The translations under genes and the position numbers were made by a program. Source: Bryobacterales bacterium (GTDB lineage Bacteria; Acidobacteriota; Terriglobia; Bryobacterales; Bryobacteraceae). From it: a stretch of DNA of 36,265 nucleotides. The DNA lies in contig JADZAF010000139.1 in NCBI GenBank assembly GCA_020852755.1, forward strand, positions 1 to 36,265. Reading direction: 5' to 3'. Position 1 is the first letter of the stretch. Each line of letters starts with the position of its first letter. The notes beneath the pieces are model-generated. The model saw only the letters and a program-made list of their open reading frames with translations. It had not been told where the DNA came from and ran no database searches. This document shows positions 18,505 to 26,839 of this stretch, piece by piece.

Positions 18505-19776
18505 CTACCCCAACAGCCTTTCCAGCGCCTTTTCCACGGCGACTCCGCGCGATCCCTTCAGCAGCACGGCATCGCCTTCCCGCCACGCCGCGCGAATGAA
18601 ATCTCCGGCTTCCTCGGGAGTTTCGAAGAAGAAGGCATCCGCCAGGCCCGCTTCCCGGGCAGCCTCGACGGCGAAGCGGGCGGCGCCGCGAACACCGGCC
18701 AGCAGGTCGATCCGCCGCTCCGCCGCGTAGCGGCCTACCTCACGGTGCAGGCGCTCGGCCGACCCGCCCAGCTCCAGCATTTCTCCCAGCACGGCCAGGC
18801 GACGCCGCGCCGGGGTGCTTTCCAGCAGGTCGAGCATCGAACGGACGGCTTCCGGATTGGCGTTGTAGCAGTCGTTGATGATGGTGACCCCGTTCCTGCG
18901 GATAATCTCGCCGCGCATCCGGGAGGGCTGCAGCGTGCGGATGGCGGGGCCGAGGCGGCCGGGCGGGATGCCCAGCGCCCGCGCCACGGCGAGACCGGCC
19001 AGGACATTGAGCACGCCGTGACGTCCGGGCAGCGGGAGTTCCGCCGGGGGAACGGGAATGTCGCCCGGCCGCAGGTCGGCGGTCTCCGAGAACCCGAAGG
19101 TCAGGGTGCGCCCGGGATGCACCTCGCGGAAGCGGCGCACCCGCGGGTCGTCCTGGTTCAATACCGCGGGTCCCTCCGGAGGGAGCGATTCGATCAGCTC
19201 CCGCTTGGCCAGGGCGACCTCGTCGATGGAGGCGAAAAACTCGACGTGGGCGAAGCCGACGTTGGTCACCACTCCGATGTCCGGCCGGGCGATCTCCGAC
19301 AGCCGGCGCAACTCGCCCGCGTGGTTCATTCCCATTTCGATCACCGCCACGCGGCAACCGGCGGGGAGGCGCAGAATCGACAGCGGCACGCCCACGTGGT
19401 TGTTGAGGTTGCCTTCGGTCTTGCCGGTGGCGAGTTCCGAGGCAAGCAGGTGGGCGATCACATCCTTGGTGGTGGTTTTCCCGGCGCTGCCCGTCACTCC
19501 GACGACGGTTCCGCCCCAATCCCGCCGCCGGCGCGCCGCCAGCGCCTGGAGAGCCTCCAAGACGTCCGGCACGACCACCACTCTCCCGGCCAGCGGCAGC
19601 GGCCGCTCCGCCACCACCGCCACCGCGCCCTTCTCGAGCGCCTGGGCGGCGTGGTCGTGGCCGTCGTGGTTCGGCCCCCGCAGAGCGAAGAAGACCTCAC
19701 CCGGCTTCAGGGTGCGCGTATCCACGCTGGGGGGAGCCCGGAGCAGGCTCTCCAGCTCGGGCGCCAGGGAAAGCAT
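18505..19776 (-). CDS. murF: UDP-N-acetylmuramoyl-tripeptide--D-alanyl-D-alanine ligase
   Basis: MurF adds the D-Ala-D-Ala dipeptide and completes UDP-MurNAc-pentapeptide. The 423-residue enzyme has the P-loop GVTGSAGKTTTKD at 93-105, the GNLNNHVGVPLSIL segment typical of MurF, EMGMNHAGEL, and the C-terminal NDCYNANPEAVRSML motif. The ATG shares one base with the murE stop (TGATG). A ddl gene to make the dipeptide is not present in this cluster and must lie elsewhere. Confidence 0.97.
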   Translation of the reverse strand: MLSLAPELESLLRAPPSVDTRTLKPGEVFFALRGPNHDGHDHAAQALEKGAVAVVAERPLPLAGRVVVVPDVLEALQALAARRRRDWGGTVVGVTGSAGKTTTKDVIAHLLASELATGKTEGNLNNHVGVPLSILRLPAGCRVAVIEMGMNHAGELRRLSEIARPDIGVVTNVGFAHVEFFASIDEVALAKRELIESLPPEGPAVLNQDDPRVRRFREVHPGRTLTFGFSETADLRPGDIPVPPAELPLPGRHGVLNVLAGLAVARALGIPPGRLGPAIRTLQPSRMRGEIIRRNGVTIINDCYNANPEAVRSMLDLLESTPARRRLAVLGEMLELGGSAERLHREVGRYAAERRIDLLAGVRGAARFAVEAAREAGLADAFFFETPEEAGDFIRAAWREGDAVLLKGSRGVAVEKALERLLG

Positions 19777-21263
19777 CAGGCCGCATCCTTTCGGTATCCG
19801 AAGCTTCGCAGCACCTCTCGCGCCACTTCGCGGTCGTCGAAGTGAATGGTGCGGTCCTGGAGCACCTGGTAGCTCTCGTGGCCCTTGCCCGCCAGGATCA
19901 CCACGTCGCCCGCCCGCGCCTCGTTCAGCGCACGGTGAATGGCGGCGGCGCGATCCGGTTCAACGATGTGAGGGGTGTCCGAACGGCGCAAGCCGACCAG
20001 AGCGTCATTGATAATGGCCAAAGGATCTTCGCTGCGCGGGTTGTCGCTGGTCAGCACCACGAAATCGCTGAGTTCTCCCGCCGCCTGTCCCATCAGGGGC
20101 CGTTTGGCCCGGTCCCGGTCGCCGCCGCAACCGAACAGCGTGATGACCCGCCGGGGCGAGAGCCCGCGCGCTACCGCAATTACGTTCTTCAACGCATCGT
20201 CGGTATGCGCGTAGTCCACCACCACCGCGAATGGCTGCCCTTCGTCCACCCGCTCGAAACGCCCGGGCACCGCGGCGAGCGACGCCACGCCCTGAACGAT
20301 CGCCTCCTGGGACATTCCATAGCTGAGGCCCGCACAACAGGCGGCCAGGATGTTGTAGACGTTGATGCGCCCCATCAGCGGGGACTCGATCTCCAGGCGA
20401 TTCCTGCCCCAGCGCACCTCGAAGCGCAGCCCGTGCAACGTCGAGTGGATGCGGGAAGCGCGCACCGAGGCATCGCGTCCCAAGCCGTACCCGAGCACTT
20501 CGGTGGCCTCGGGGGCAGTAATCCGGCCGGCGTGGGGGTCGTCGCGGTTGATGACGGCGTATGCCGGGGGAGGCGCCCCGCAGCCTTCGAACAAGCGGAG
20601 CTTGGCCGCGAAATACTCCTCCATGGTTCCGTGGAAGTCCAGGTGGTCGCGGGTGAGATTGGTAAAGATGGCCGTGTGAAACCGCAGGCCGAACACCCGG
20701 CCAAGAGCCAGGGCGTGGGAAGAGACCTCCAGGGTGGCGTGAGTTCCGCCGCATCGGCGGAGTTCGTCCAGCAGCCGCACCAGGTCGAGCGATTCCGGGG
20801 TGGTATTGACGGCGGGCAGTACCCGGCCGGCCAAATGGTACTCGATGGTGCCGATCAGGCCCGTGATCCGGCTCGCGGCGCGCAGGATCGAATCCACCAG
20901 GTAAGAGGTTGTGGTCTTTCCGTTGGTGCCGGTGATGCCGGTCAACGACACCTGCTCGTCGGGGTTCCCGTAGAAGCGCCGCGCGGCCAGGGCCAGGGCC
21001 TGGCGGCCGTGGGCCACCTCGATCCAGGGCGCCTGCAGGTCCTCCGGGCGGGGCAGTTCGCTGACGACGGCCAGGGCCCCGCGGCTCAAGGCATCGGCTG
21101 CGAAGCGCCGGCCATCCACCCGGGAACCGGGAAATGCGAAAAAGAGGAAATTCGGCCCGATACGGCGGGAGTCGTACTCCAGGCCTTCCACCACGGAGCC
21201 CGCAATGCCTTCCGGCAGCGGCGCCCGCGGCTCTGTGCCCGCGAGTAACTCATGTACGGTCAT
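19776..21263 (-). CDS. murE: UDP-MurNAc-L-Ala-D-Glu--meso-2,6-diaminopimelate ligase
   Basis: MurE adds the third residue of the stem peptide. The 495-residue enzyme carries the P-loop GITGTNGKTTTSY at 109-121, the LTRDHLDFHGTMEEYFAAK motif, VVVDYAHTDDALKNV, and DNPR at 407-410 in TSDNPRSEDP. In characterised MurE proteins the DNPR motif goes with meso-diaminopimelate, whereas lysine-adding enzymes have D(D/N)P(N/A). The cell wall is therefore predicted to be of the DAP type. The ATG overlaps the ftsI stop by four bases (ATGA), and the stop overlaps murF by one. Confidence 0.97.
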   Translation of the reverse strand: MTVHELLAGTEPRAPLPEGIAGSVVEGLEYDSRRIGPNFLFFAFPGSRVDGRRFAADALSRGALAVVSELPRPEDLQAPWIEVAHGRQALALAARRFYGNPDEQVSLTGITGTNGKTTTSYLVDSILRAASRITGLIGTIEYHLAGRVLPAVNTTPESLDLVRLLDELRRCGGTHATLEVSSHALALGRVFGLRFHTAIFTNLTRDHLDFHGTMEEYFAAKLRLFEGCGAPPPAYAVINRDDPHAGRITAPEATEVLGYGLGRDASVRASRIHSTLHGLRFEVRWGRNRLEIESPLMGRINVYNILAACCAGLSYGMSQEAIVQGVASLAAVPGRFERVDEGQPFAVVVDYAHTDDALKNVIAVARGLSPRRVITLFGCGGDRDRAKRPLMGQAAGELSDFVVLTSDNPRSEDPLAIINDALVGLRRSDTPHIVEPDRAAAIHRALNEARAGDVVILAGKGHESYQVLQDRTIHFDDREVAREVLRSFGYRKDAA

Positions 21264-23272
21264 CTGGCGAACTGCACCCGGATCACCTCTCCGGCCGCGA
21301 GAAGGCTACCCGCGGCAGGCTCCTGGCGGCGGGCTACCCCGCGTCCGTCCAGGCGCACTGTCAATCCCTTCTCGGAAGCCTCTTCCACCACTTCCCGCAG
21401 AGTCTTGCCCGCGAAATCCGGCGCCCGCGGCCCCCAGACGGCTCCCGCGGCGGGTTGAACCGCGGCGACCGGCACCGGTTCCGTCTCGCCTTCCGCGGGC
21501 TCGGACAACTCGGCCACCGCCAGGTCTTCCACTTCCGCCGGTTCAGCCGGTTCCGGAACGGTTTCGGGTACGTCCTTGGGAACTTCCAGGATTCGCAGGG
21601 TTTCCTCCGCCACCACTCGGAAGACGGGAGCCGCCACGGCGCCTCCGAACCCGGAGGTTCCGCGCGTGCCGTTCAGCGTCGCTACTACTACAATAGCCGG
21701 ATTCGTGACCGGCGCAAAGCCCATGTAGGAAGCGTTGTAAGTGTGGGTGTAGCGCCTGGTTTTGAAATCGAAAATCTGCGCCGAGCCGGTCTTTCCGCCG
21801 CCGCTATAGCCTTCCAGGCGGGCCCTCCGCCCGGTGCCGTGCTGCACCACCCCTTCCATCATCAGCCGCATGGCAAAGGCGGTTTCCGGCTTCAGAACGC
21901 GGCGGGGCGGCTCCGCGGGTACGCGTTCCACGGAGCCTCCCGGCCGCTGCCTGAGCAAAACCAGACGGGGCCTTACCAGCAAGCCTCCGTTGGCGATCAC
22001 CGCGCAGGCCTGCGCCAGCTGGAGAGTGGTCACACTGAGTTCGTGCCCCATGGCGATGGACCCGATGGAGGTCTTGCCCCAGCGCTTCACATCCCGCACC
22101 CAACCGCCGTGCTCGGCCGGCAGCGGAATGCCCGTGGACTTGCCGAAACCGAAGCGCCGGATGTATTCCAGCATGGCGTGCGGGCCGACCTTCAGCGCGA
22201 CCTGCACGGCCCCGATGTTGCTCGACTTGGCCAGCACGTCGGACACCGGCATCATGCCGAACCCGCGCTTGGCCTCATGGATCACGCGCCCGAAAAAGTT
22301 GAACGCCCCGTTGCCGCAGTTGATGGGGGTGTCGGGGGTAACCTTGCCCGTCTCCAGGCCAGCCGAAATGGTGATGACTTTGAAAACCGAACCAGGCTCG
22401 AACGGCGCCGAGATGGCGAGATTCAGACGGGGCTTCAGGCTTTCTCCGGGAGCCGGCGGCTTATTGGGGTCGTAGCTCGGGAAGCTGGCCAGCGCCAGGA
22501 TGTCGCCCGTGTGCGGGTTCATCACCACCAGGCTGCCGGTGTCGGCATTGGCGTCCAGAACCGCCTGCCGCAGTTCCCGCTCGGCGACGAACTGGATACG
22601 CTCGTCGATGGTGAGCGTGAGGTTGGCGCCCGCCACCATTTCGGCCGACAATTCCGATTCGATGCCCCGGTTGCGTACGTCGGTCAGCAGGCGCAAGGCG
22701 CCCGACTGGCCGCGCAGTTCCTCATCCAGACCCAGTTCGATGCCCGAGTTGCCGCGTTCCTCGTGATCCACGGAGCCGAGCACATGGGCCGCGGTGGCGC
22801 CCTTGGGATAGTGCCGCTGGCTTTCGGTCTGAAACTCGATCCAATCCAGGCTCAGGCTGCGCAGGCGCTCGTACTTCTCCGGCTCGATCTTGCGGGCCAC
22901 CCACAGGAAGCCGCGCCTGTTGCGCAGGGCCGAGCGCATGCGCTCGTAAAGCTGCGCGCGGTCCAGCTTGAGGATCGGCGCCAGGATGTCGGCCGCCACG
23001 GAGAGGTCCGGTACCCGCAGGGGATTGACGAAGACCGAGCGCATGGGGACGCTCATGGCCAGCGGCTGCCCGGTCTGGTCGTATATGGTGCCGCGGGGAG
23101 CGGGGATCTCAATCAGCTTGCGCTGCTGCTGTTCCGCCAGCTTGCGGAATTCGCGGTGCTTGAAGAGCTGCAGGTGAACCAGGCGCCCGAGGATGACTCC
23201 GCCCCAGGCGAGCACGCCGCCCGCCAGCCATGCCAGCCGCGCCAGTGCCTGGCCTCGCGTGAGGGGATCCAC
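21260..23272 (-). CDS. ftsI: Septal transpeptidase FtsI (PBP2b/PBP3-type) with acidic linker and PASTA domain
   Basis: The 670-residue class B penicillin-binding protein cross-links septal peptidoglycan. A short cytoplasmic N-terminus and one membrane segment (about 13-33) precede the dimerisation domain with the EIPAPRGTIYDQTGQPLA motif (55-72). The transpeptidase motifs are intact: S295-V-F-K298, S350-S-N352 and K494-T-G496. After the catalytic domain, a linker of about 50 residues rich in Glu, Pro, Val and Ala (about 563-612) leads to a single PASTA-like domain (about 613-670). E. coli FtsI lacks PASTA; Gram-positive division PBPs and SpoVD have it. The GTG start at 23272 has AGGGAG eight bases upstream, overlapping the end of ftsL. 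Confidence 0.95.
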   Translation of the reverse strand: MDPLTRGQALARLAWLAGGVLAWGGVILGRLVHLQLFKHREFRKLAEQQQRKLIEIPAPRGTIYDQTGQPLAMSVPMRSVFVNPLRVPDLSVAADILAPILKLDRAQLYERMRSALRNRRGFLWVARKIEPEKYERLRSLSLDWIEFQTESQRHYPKGATAAHVLGSVDHEERGNSGIELGLDEELRGQSGALRLLTDVRNRGIESELSAEMVAGANLTLTIDERIQFVAERELRQAVLDANADTGSLVVMNPHTGDILALASFPSYDPNKPPAPGESLKPRLNLAISAPFEPGSVFKVITISAGLETGKVTPDTPINCGNGAFNFFGRVIHEAKRGFGMMPVSDVLAKSSNIGAVQVALKVGPHAMLEYIRRFGFGKSTGIPLPAEHGGWVRDVKRWGKTSIGSIAMGHELSVTTLQLAQACAVIANGGLLVRPRLVLLRQRPGGSVERVPAEPPRRVLKPETAFAMRLMMEGVVQHGTGRRARLEGYSGGGKTGSAQIFDFKTRRYTHTYNASYMGFAPVTNPAIVVVATLNGTRGTSGFGGAVAAPVFRVVAEETLRILEVPKDVPETVPEPAEPAEVEDLAVAELSEPAEGETEPVPVAAVQPAAGAVWGPRAPDFAGKTLREVVEEASEKGLTVRLDGRGVARRQEPAAGSLLAAGEVIRVQFAR

Positions 23273-23284
23273 TGTGCCGGCTCC

Positions 23285-23788
23285 CTATTTCTTGCCCTCC
23301 ACGTTCAATGCCAGAGCATCCTCGGCCGAGGTTTCCAGGAAGATGACCTGGCCCGGCATGGGCTTCACCAGCGCCTGGCTGCCGGCCAGTTCTTCCAGCC
23401 GCTCGCGGCTCACCAAAGCGGCTTCCTGGAGCTCCAGGTTGCGGCGCTCGTCCACCAGGCGCTGGCGCTCCTGCTTGAGCGCTTCCACCTGGTAGCCGGT
23501 CAGGATGCCTCCCAGCGCGGGCAGCAGCGTGCTGATCAGCAGCACGGCCACTGCGATGCCGGCCCCTATGGCCGACCAGCACTCTCCGCGCGCCTGGGGA
23601 TTCTCTTCCCGCACCAGCCGGGAGTTGTCGATCCGTTTCGCGTAGAAGTACACGTCTTCATTCGGTAAAGGCCGAAGCGGCCGGGCCCGCTGGGGAACCG
23701 CCTGGAGCGCCTCAGCGCGGGACGAGGTGCGCGAACTCTCCCGGGAGGGAACCTGGGGTCTTCGGAACCAGCTTGGTTGCGTCGCCAT
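23285..23788 (-). CDS. ftsL: FtsL-like divisome protein
   Basis: This 167-residue bitopic protein lies between rsmH and ftsI, the standard place for ftsL. A hydrophilic, arginine-rich cytoplasmic region of about 70 residues precedes one membrane helix (about 72-95, IGAGIAVAVLLISTLLPALGG). A predicted coiled coil follows (about 98-135, VEALKQERQRLVDERRNLELQEAALVSRERLEELA), the architecture of FtsL/FtsB/DivIC. The N-terminal region is longer than in E. coli FtsL (about 35 residues). FtsL sequences diverge widely, so the call rests on position and topology. The ATG at 23788 is the only strong start. Confidence 0.82.
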   Translation of the reverse strand: MATQPSWFRRPQVPSRESSRTSSRAEALQAVPQRARPLRPLPNEDVYFYAKRIDNSRLVREENPQARGECWSAIGAGIAVAVLLISTLLPALGGILTGYQVEALKQERQRLVDERRNLELQEAALVSRERLEELAGSQALVKPMPGQVIFLETSAEDALALNVEGKK

Positions 23789-23806
23789 GTAATCCTCAAT
23801 GCTCCT

Positions 23807-24724
23807 CTAACGTCGCTCGTGGGCTCGAAAGCCCGGTACTCCGTTCAGGCCCGAGGCCTGCTGCTCTCTCATTTCCAGGGCCCGCAGCTTGGCGCTGCGC
23901 GCCGCTGGATTCGCTCGGATTTCCGGCTCGCCCGGCGTTACCGGACGCCGGGTAAGCACTAACGCCCCAGCCTGCCGGCCCAGCTCCCGGAACCGTTCCT
24001 TCACTTTCCGGTCCTCCAGGCTCATGAAGGAGATCACTACTGCCCGCCCGCCACCCGCCACCAGAGCGGGCAAGGAGGCCAGCAGCCGGTCCAGCTCGCC
24101 GAGTTCGTCGTTCACCGCAATTCTTAGGGCCATGAAGGTCCGGGTGGCGGGATGCAGGCGTCCCGTTCGAGGAACGGCCCGCTCCACTACGCTGGCTAGG
24201 TGTAGTGTGCTCCGAACGGGCCGCGCTCGAACGATTGCTCTGGCTATTCTCCGCGCACTCCTTTCTTCGCCGAATTGGTAGATCAGATCGGCGAGTGCCT
24301 TCTCGGCGCTGTAATTGACCAAATCGGCCGCCGTTGCGCCCCGGCTCTGGTCCATGCGCATGTCCAGCGGCCCTTCCGTCAACAAAGAAAATCCGCGCGC
24401 CGCCTCCGTCAACTGGTAGCGGCTGACTCCCAGATCGGCCACCAGGCCGTCCACCCTCTCGACACCCGCCTCCGCCAGAATCCGCGGAAGCGCCGAAAAC
24501 TCGCCCCGGTGAAATCGGATGCGCCCGGCAAAGCCGGCCGTATTGGCCCGCGCCATCTCCAGCGACTCCGGATCGCGATCGCTGGCGATCACCAGCCCGG
24601 TCGTCAAGCGCCGCGCGATCTCCCGGGTATGCCCGCCCAATCCCGCGGTCGCATCCAGGTACACACCGCCCGGGCGCACGTTGAGGTATTCCAACGTTTC
24701 GCTCAGCAATACGGGCAGGTGCAT
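23807..24724 (-). CDS. rsmH: 16S rRNA (cytosine1402-N4)-methyltransferase RsmH
   Basis: RsmH (MraW) uses SAM to methylate N4 of C1402 in 16S rRNA, tuning the ribosomal P site. The 305-residue protein opens with HLPVLLSETLEYLNVRPGG and has the SAM-binding loop DATAGLGGHT at about 24-33. It also carries the signature DLGVSRYQLTEAARGFSLLTEGPLDMRMDQ around 117-146 and a C-terminal VISFMSLEDRKVKERFRELG motif. The length fits the family. The ATG at 24724 follows the mraZ stop by six bases. Confidence 0.96.
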   Translation of the reverse strand: MHLPVLLSETLEYLNVRPGGVYLDATAGLGGHTREIARRLTTGLVIASDRDPESLEMARANTAGFAGRIRFHRGEFSALPRILAEAGVERVDGLVADLGVSRYQLTEAARGFSLLTEGPLDMRMDQSRGATAADLVNYSAEKALADLIYQFGEERSARRIARAIVRARPVRSTLHLASVVERAVPRTGRLHPATRTFMALRIAVNDELGELDRLLASLPALVAGGGRAVVISFMSLEDRKVKERFRELGRQAGALVLTRRPVTPGEPEIRANPAARSAKLRALEMREQQASGLNGVPGFRAHERR

Positions 24725-24730
24725 AAAGAA

Positions 24731-25231
24731 TCACAGGTACCCCGCCGCCTCCAGCAGTTCGAGATCCTCGGCCGGCGACTGCGAAGCCTCCTCCTTCCGC
24801 TTCTCGTAGATCGCCTGGTTGTAGATCTCGATCCGGCCCTTGTTCTCGCAGATGCGCACGCTTTGGTTCTCCAGTCCAAGCTCCCTGCGCATCTCCGGAG
24901 GGAGTAGAATACGACCTTGGCCGTCCATCTCCGAATCCGCTCCGAGATCGTTGGCGTTGAACGCCAGGTTCCTTGCGGCCCGAGCGTTCGCCGAGGAGCC
25001 CACGCCGCCGCGGGTGATGTTCTGCTTCACGACTCTCCACAGGGCAATCGGGTAGATGACGCCGATCTGGCGGTCCAGGCTGGTCACGAAAAGCTTCTTT
25101 TCCGGCAGGCCGGCAAAGAACTGCTGGAAGGCCACCGGCGGCTTCAGGCGGCCTTTCTCGTCCACCCGGGCGGGATACATCCCGTTGGGCGGCTCAACCG
25201 GCAATTTGACCTGCTCTTCCGGAGTGACCAC
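24731..25231 (-). CDS. mraZ: Transcriptional regulator MraZ
   Basis: MraZ is a DNA-binding protein with two SpoVT/AbrB-type half-domains that controls the dcw cluster, usually as a repressor of its own promoter. Both conserved D-x-K/Q-G-R motifs are present: VDEKGRLKPP near the N-terminus and MDGQGRILLPPEMRREL near residue 105. The longest frame (166 residues) starts at a GTG at 25231, but that codon lies inside one copy of the putative MraZ box and has no Shine-Dalgarno. A TTG at 25204, with GCAGG nearby, or an ATG at 25180 may be the real start; family alignment places the start only a few residues before GMYPARVDEKGR. It is the first gene of the operon. Confidence 0.92.
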   Translation of the reverse strand: MVTPEEQVKLPVEPPNGMYPARVDEKGRLKPPVAFQQFFAGLPEKKLFVTSLDRQIGVIYPIALWRVVKQNITRGGVGSSANARAARNLAFNANDLGADSEMDGQGRILLPPEMRRELGLENQSVRICENKGRIEIYNQAIYEKRKEEASQSPAEDLELLEAAGYL

Positions 25232-25246
25232 TTTTGGACCACTTTT
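25225..25246 (-). promoter_or_regulatory. Putative MraZ box: two 11-bp direct repeats
   Basis: On the minus strand the octamer AAAAGTGG occurs twice with a period of exactly 11 bases (plus-strand complements at 25239-25246 and 25228-25235), each followed by TC. MraZ proteins are known to bind direct repeats of about one helical turn; an AAAGTG(G/T) core is described for mollicutes and TGGGN for E. coli. The position at the start of mraZ fits autoregulation of the division operon. Confidence 0.72.
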
Positions 25247-25537
25247 ACACCCCTGATTGTGGCATGAAGGCGCCAGGATTGTAAAGGGGAAACTTGAGGA
25301 AAACTCGATTGTTTTCGTTCAGTTAGGACTATCCCTACGAACGGGTGGTTCATATCCTTCGTGAGTATCACCCACGCTGTAGGTGGTTCCTGGCTACCGC
25401 CCCAATATATTGTACCCCTCTAGCAAGCGGCACTACTCCTACAAATGCCGTTTTGGAGAGAGCAGGCCGCGAGCGGAACTGTGAAGAGACCGTTGCCTGT
25501 CCCCCGCAGTGGTCCTAACCAACTGCCCGATACCGAC
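25247..25537. other. Intergenic region upstream of mraZ
   Basis: This stretch lies between the start of the dcw operon and the end of the MFS transporter gene, and holds no open frame I support. On the minus strand a TACAAT hexamer (complement of 25278-25283) could be a -10 box for mraZ, about 32 bases before the MraZ boxes, but no good -35 is visible. The octamer GGTGGTTC is repeated at 25344-25351 and 25382-25389 (period 38), with GGGTG/CACCC arms (25343-25347, 25369-25373). Compared with the surrounding sequence it is AT-richer, as expected of a promoter region. Confidence 0.4.
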
Positions 25538-26839
25538 TTACTGATCAGTCCCGTTTGCGCCCGGTTCTGCCGGCTCCTCCCAAAGGTGCGTGTTCAGTTC
25601 CCGCACCGCCCGGTCCGTCATCATCAGGTTGATGGCGGCAATCGCCGCCAGCGGCGAGAGGCCTGCGATGATCACCGGCGCGATGAAGTTCTTCGAACTA
25701 CCCAGCAACAGGCCAGTGACGATGGGGGCGCAGATGCCGGCCAGTTGCGCCACGGTGTTCTGGTATCCGATCACCCGCCCGATCAGCCGTCCCGGGCAGA
25801 TCACCTGCGTGAGGGCCCAGTAGTTGCCGGCCGCGATGCCCAGCCCGGTGAGCGAGACCAGCAGCACGGCCAGCACGTAGGACGACGAGCCGCCGGCCAG
25901 CACCAGCATGACCGAACTGGCGCACAGGCAGCCCGCGGTGACGAACAGCTTGCGCACCAGCAAGGCACGGCCGGAACGCTTGATCCAGTAGTCCGCCAGG
26001 CGCCCGCACACCACCGTCATGATGCCCATCCCGGCCAGGGGCGCGGCCATGTACGATCCCATCTTCAAAAAAGAGAACGAATGGGCCATCAGCAGGTAGG
26101 AAGGCAGCCAGGTGATACAGAAGTACCAGAAATAGGAATAGAAGAAGGCCCCGATGGTCAGACCCCAGGTGAGCGGGCTGCGGATCACCGCGCGCCACGG
26201 AAAGGGAGGCTGCGGACCCGCGGAGGCAGCGGTCCGGGGCGGAGCCCCGGAGGGCGCGGCCATCAGCCACGGCACGACCCAGATACAGGAGACCAGGCCG
26301 GTCAGCACGAATAGCGGCCGCCATCCGAAACTGTTCAGCAAGGCCGCGCCCAGCATCGCCCCGATAGCCGGCCCGGCCATCATGCCCGCTACGTAGACGC
26401 CGGTCGGGAAACCCTGCTCCTCCTCGCGGAAGTGACGCTTGATGAAGGAAAGGCTGGCGGCCGGCGCAATGGCCTCGCCCAAGCCCAGCAGCACGCGCAG
26501 CGCGAAGATCTCCCCGAAGGTGCGGGCCAGGCCGACGCCGGCCGAAGCCAGCGACCACACCAGAAAAGCGACAGCGTAGGTCCACTTCATTCCGAAGCGG
26601 TCCACCAGCCAGCCCGCGGGCATCTGCAGCAGCGCATAGCTCCAGAAGAAGGCCGAGAGCAGCCCGCCCACCCCGGCCGGCGAGAGGTTGAGATCGCGCA
26701 TCATCGGCACGGCGGCGATGCTGAGGTTGCCGCGGTCGATGTAGTTGATCAGCATCCCCAGGAAGAGCAGCAGAACCACCAGGCCGCGCCGCGTGCCCGG
26801 CGCGGCGGCCGGGCTTACCGGCTGCGCTGCGGCTGGCAT
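25538..26839 (-). CDS. MFS transporter, probable anion:cation symporter (ACS) family
   Basis: The protein has 433 residues from the ATG at 26839; the frame extends to 26941, but that part is Gly/Arg-rich, overlaps the upstream gene and is not conserved. About 12 hydrophobic segments are visible. NYIDRGNLSIAAVPMMRDL in the first helix and loop is typical of ACS-family sugar-acid and phthalate-type carriers, and GWLVDRFGMKW is the MFS motif A. GFPTGVYVAGMMAGPAIGA and FGWRPLFVLTG are also family-like. The start overlaps the last 25 bases of the decarboxylase gene, implying translational coupling. The substrate is unknown; an organic anion related to the neighbouring enzymes is an inference. Confidence 0.85.
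   Translation of the reverse strand: MPAAAQPVSPAAAPGTRRGLVVLLLFLGMLINYIDRGNLSIAAVPMMRDLNLSPAGVGGLLSAFFWSYALLQMPAGWLVDRFGMKWTYAVAFLVWSLASAGVGLARTFGEIFALRVLLGLGEAIAPAASLSFIKRHFREEEQGFPTGVYVAGMMAGPAIGAMLGAALLNSFGWRPLFVLTGLVSCIWVVPWLMAAPSGAPPRTAASAGPQPPFPWRAVIRSPLTWGLTIGAFFYSYFWYFCITWLPSYLLMAHSFSFLKMGSYMAAPLAGMGIMTVVCGRLADYWIKRSGRALLVRKLFVTAGCLCASSVMLVLAGGSSSYVLAVLLVSLTGLGIAAGNYWALTQVICPGRLIGRVIGYQNTVAQLAGICAPIVTGLLLGSSKNFIAPVIIAGLSPLAAIAAINLMMTDRAVRELNTHLWEEPAEPGANGTDQ

Noticed and set aside
18500..18586. Upstream extension of mraY to 18586
   Set aside because: The added residues are basic, lie within murF and are absent from the family; MFYYLL at 18499 is the standard N-terminus.
21134..23668. 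Very long plus-strand open frame opposite ftsI
   Set aside because: The minus strand carries intact PBP motifs SVFK, SSN and KTG; the plus-strand product has no recognisable domain.
25509..25515. GTGGTCC on the plus strand as a further MraZ box
   Set aside because: A single partial copy without the AAAA part or an 11-bp partner, and far from the mraZ start.
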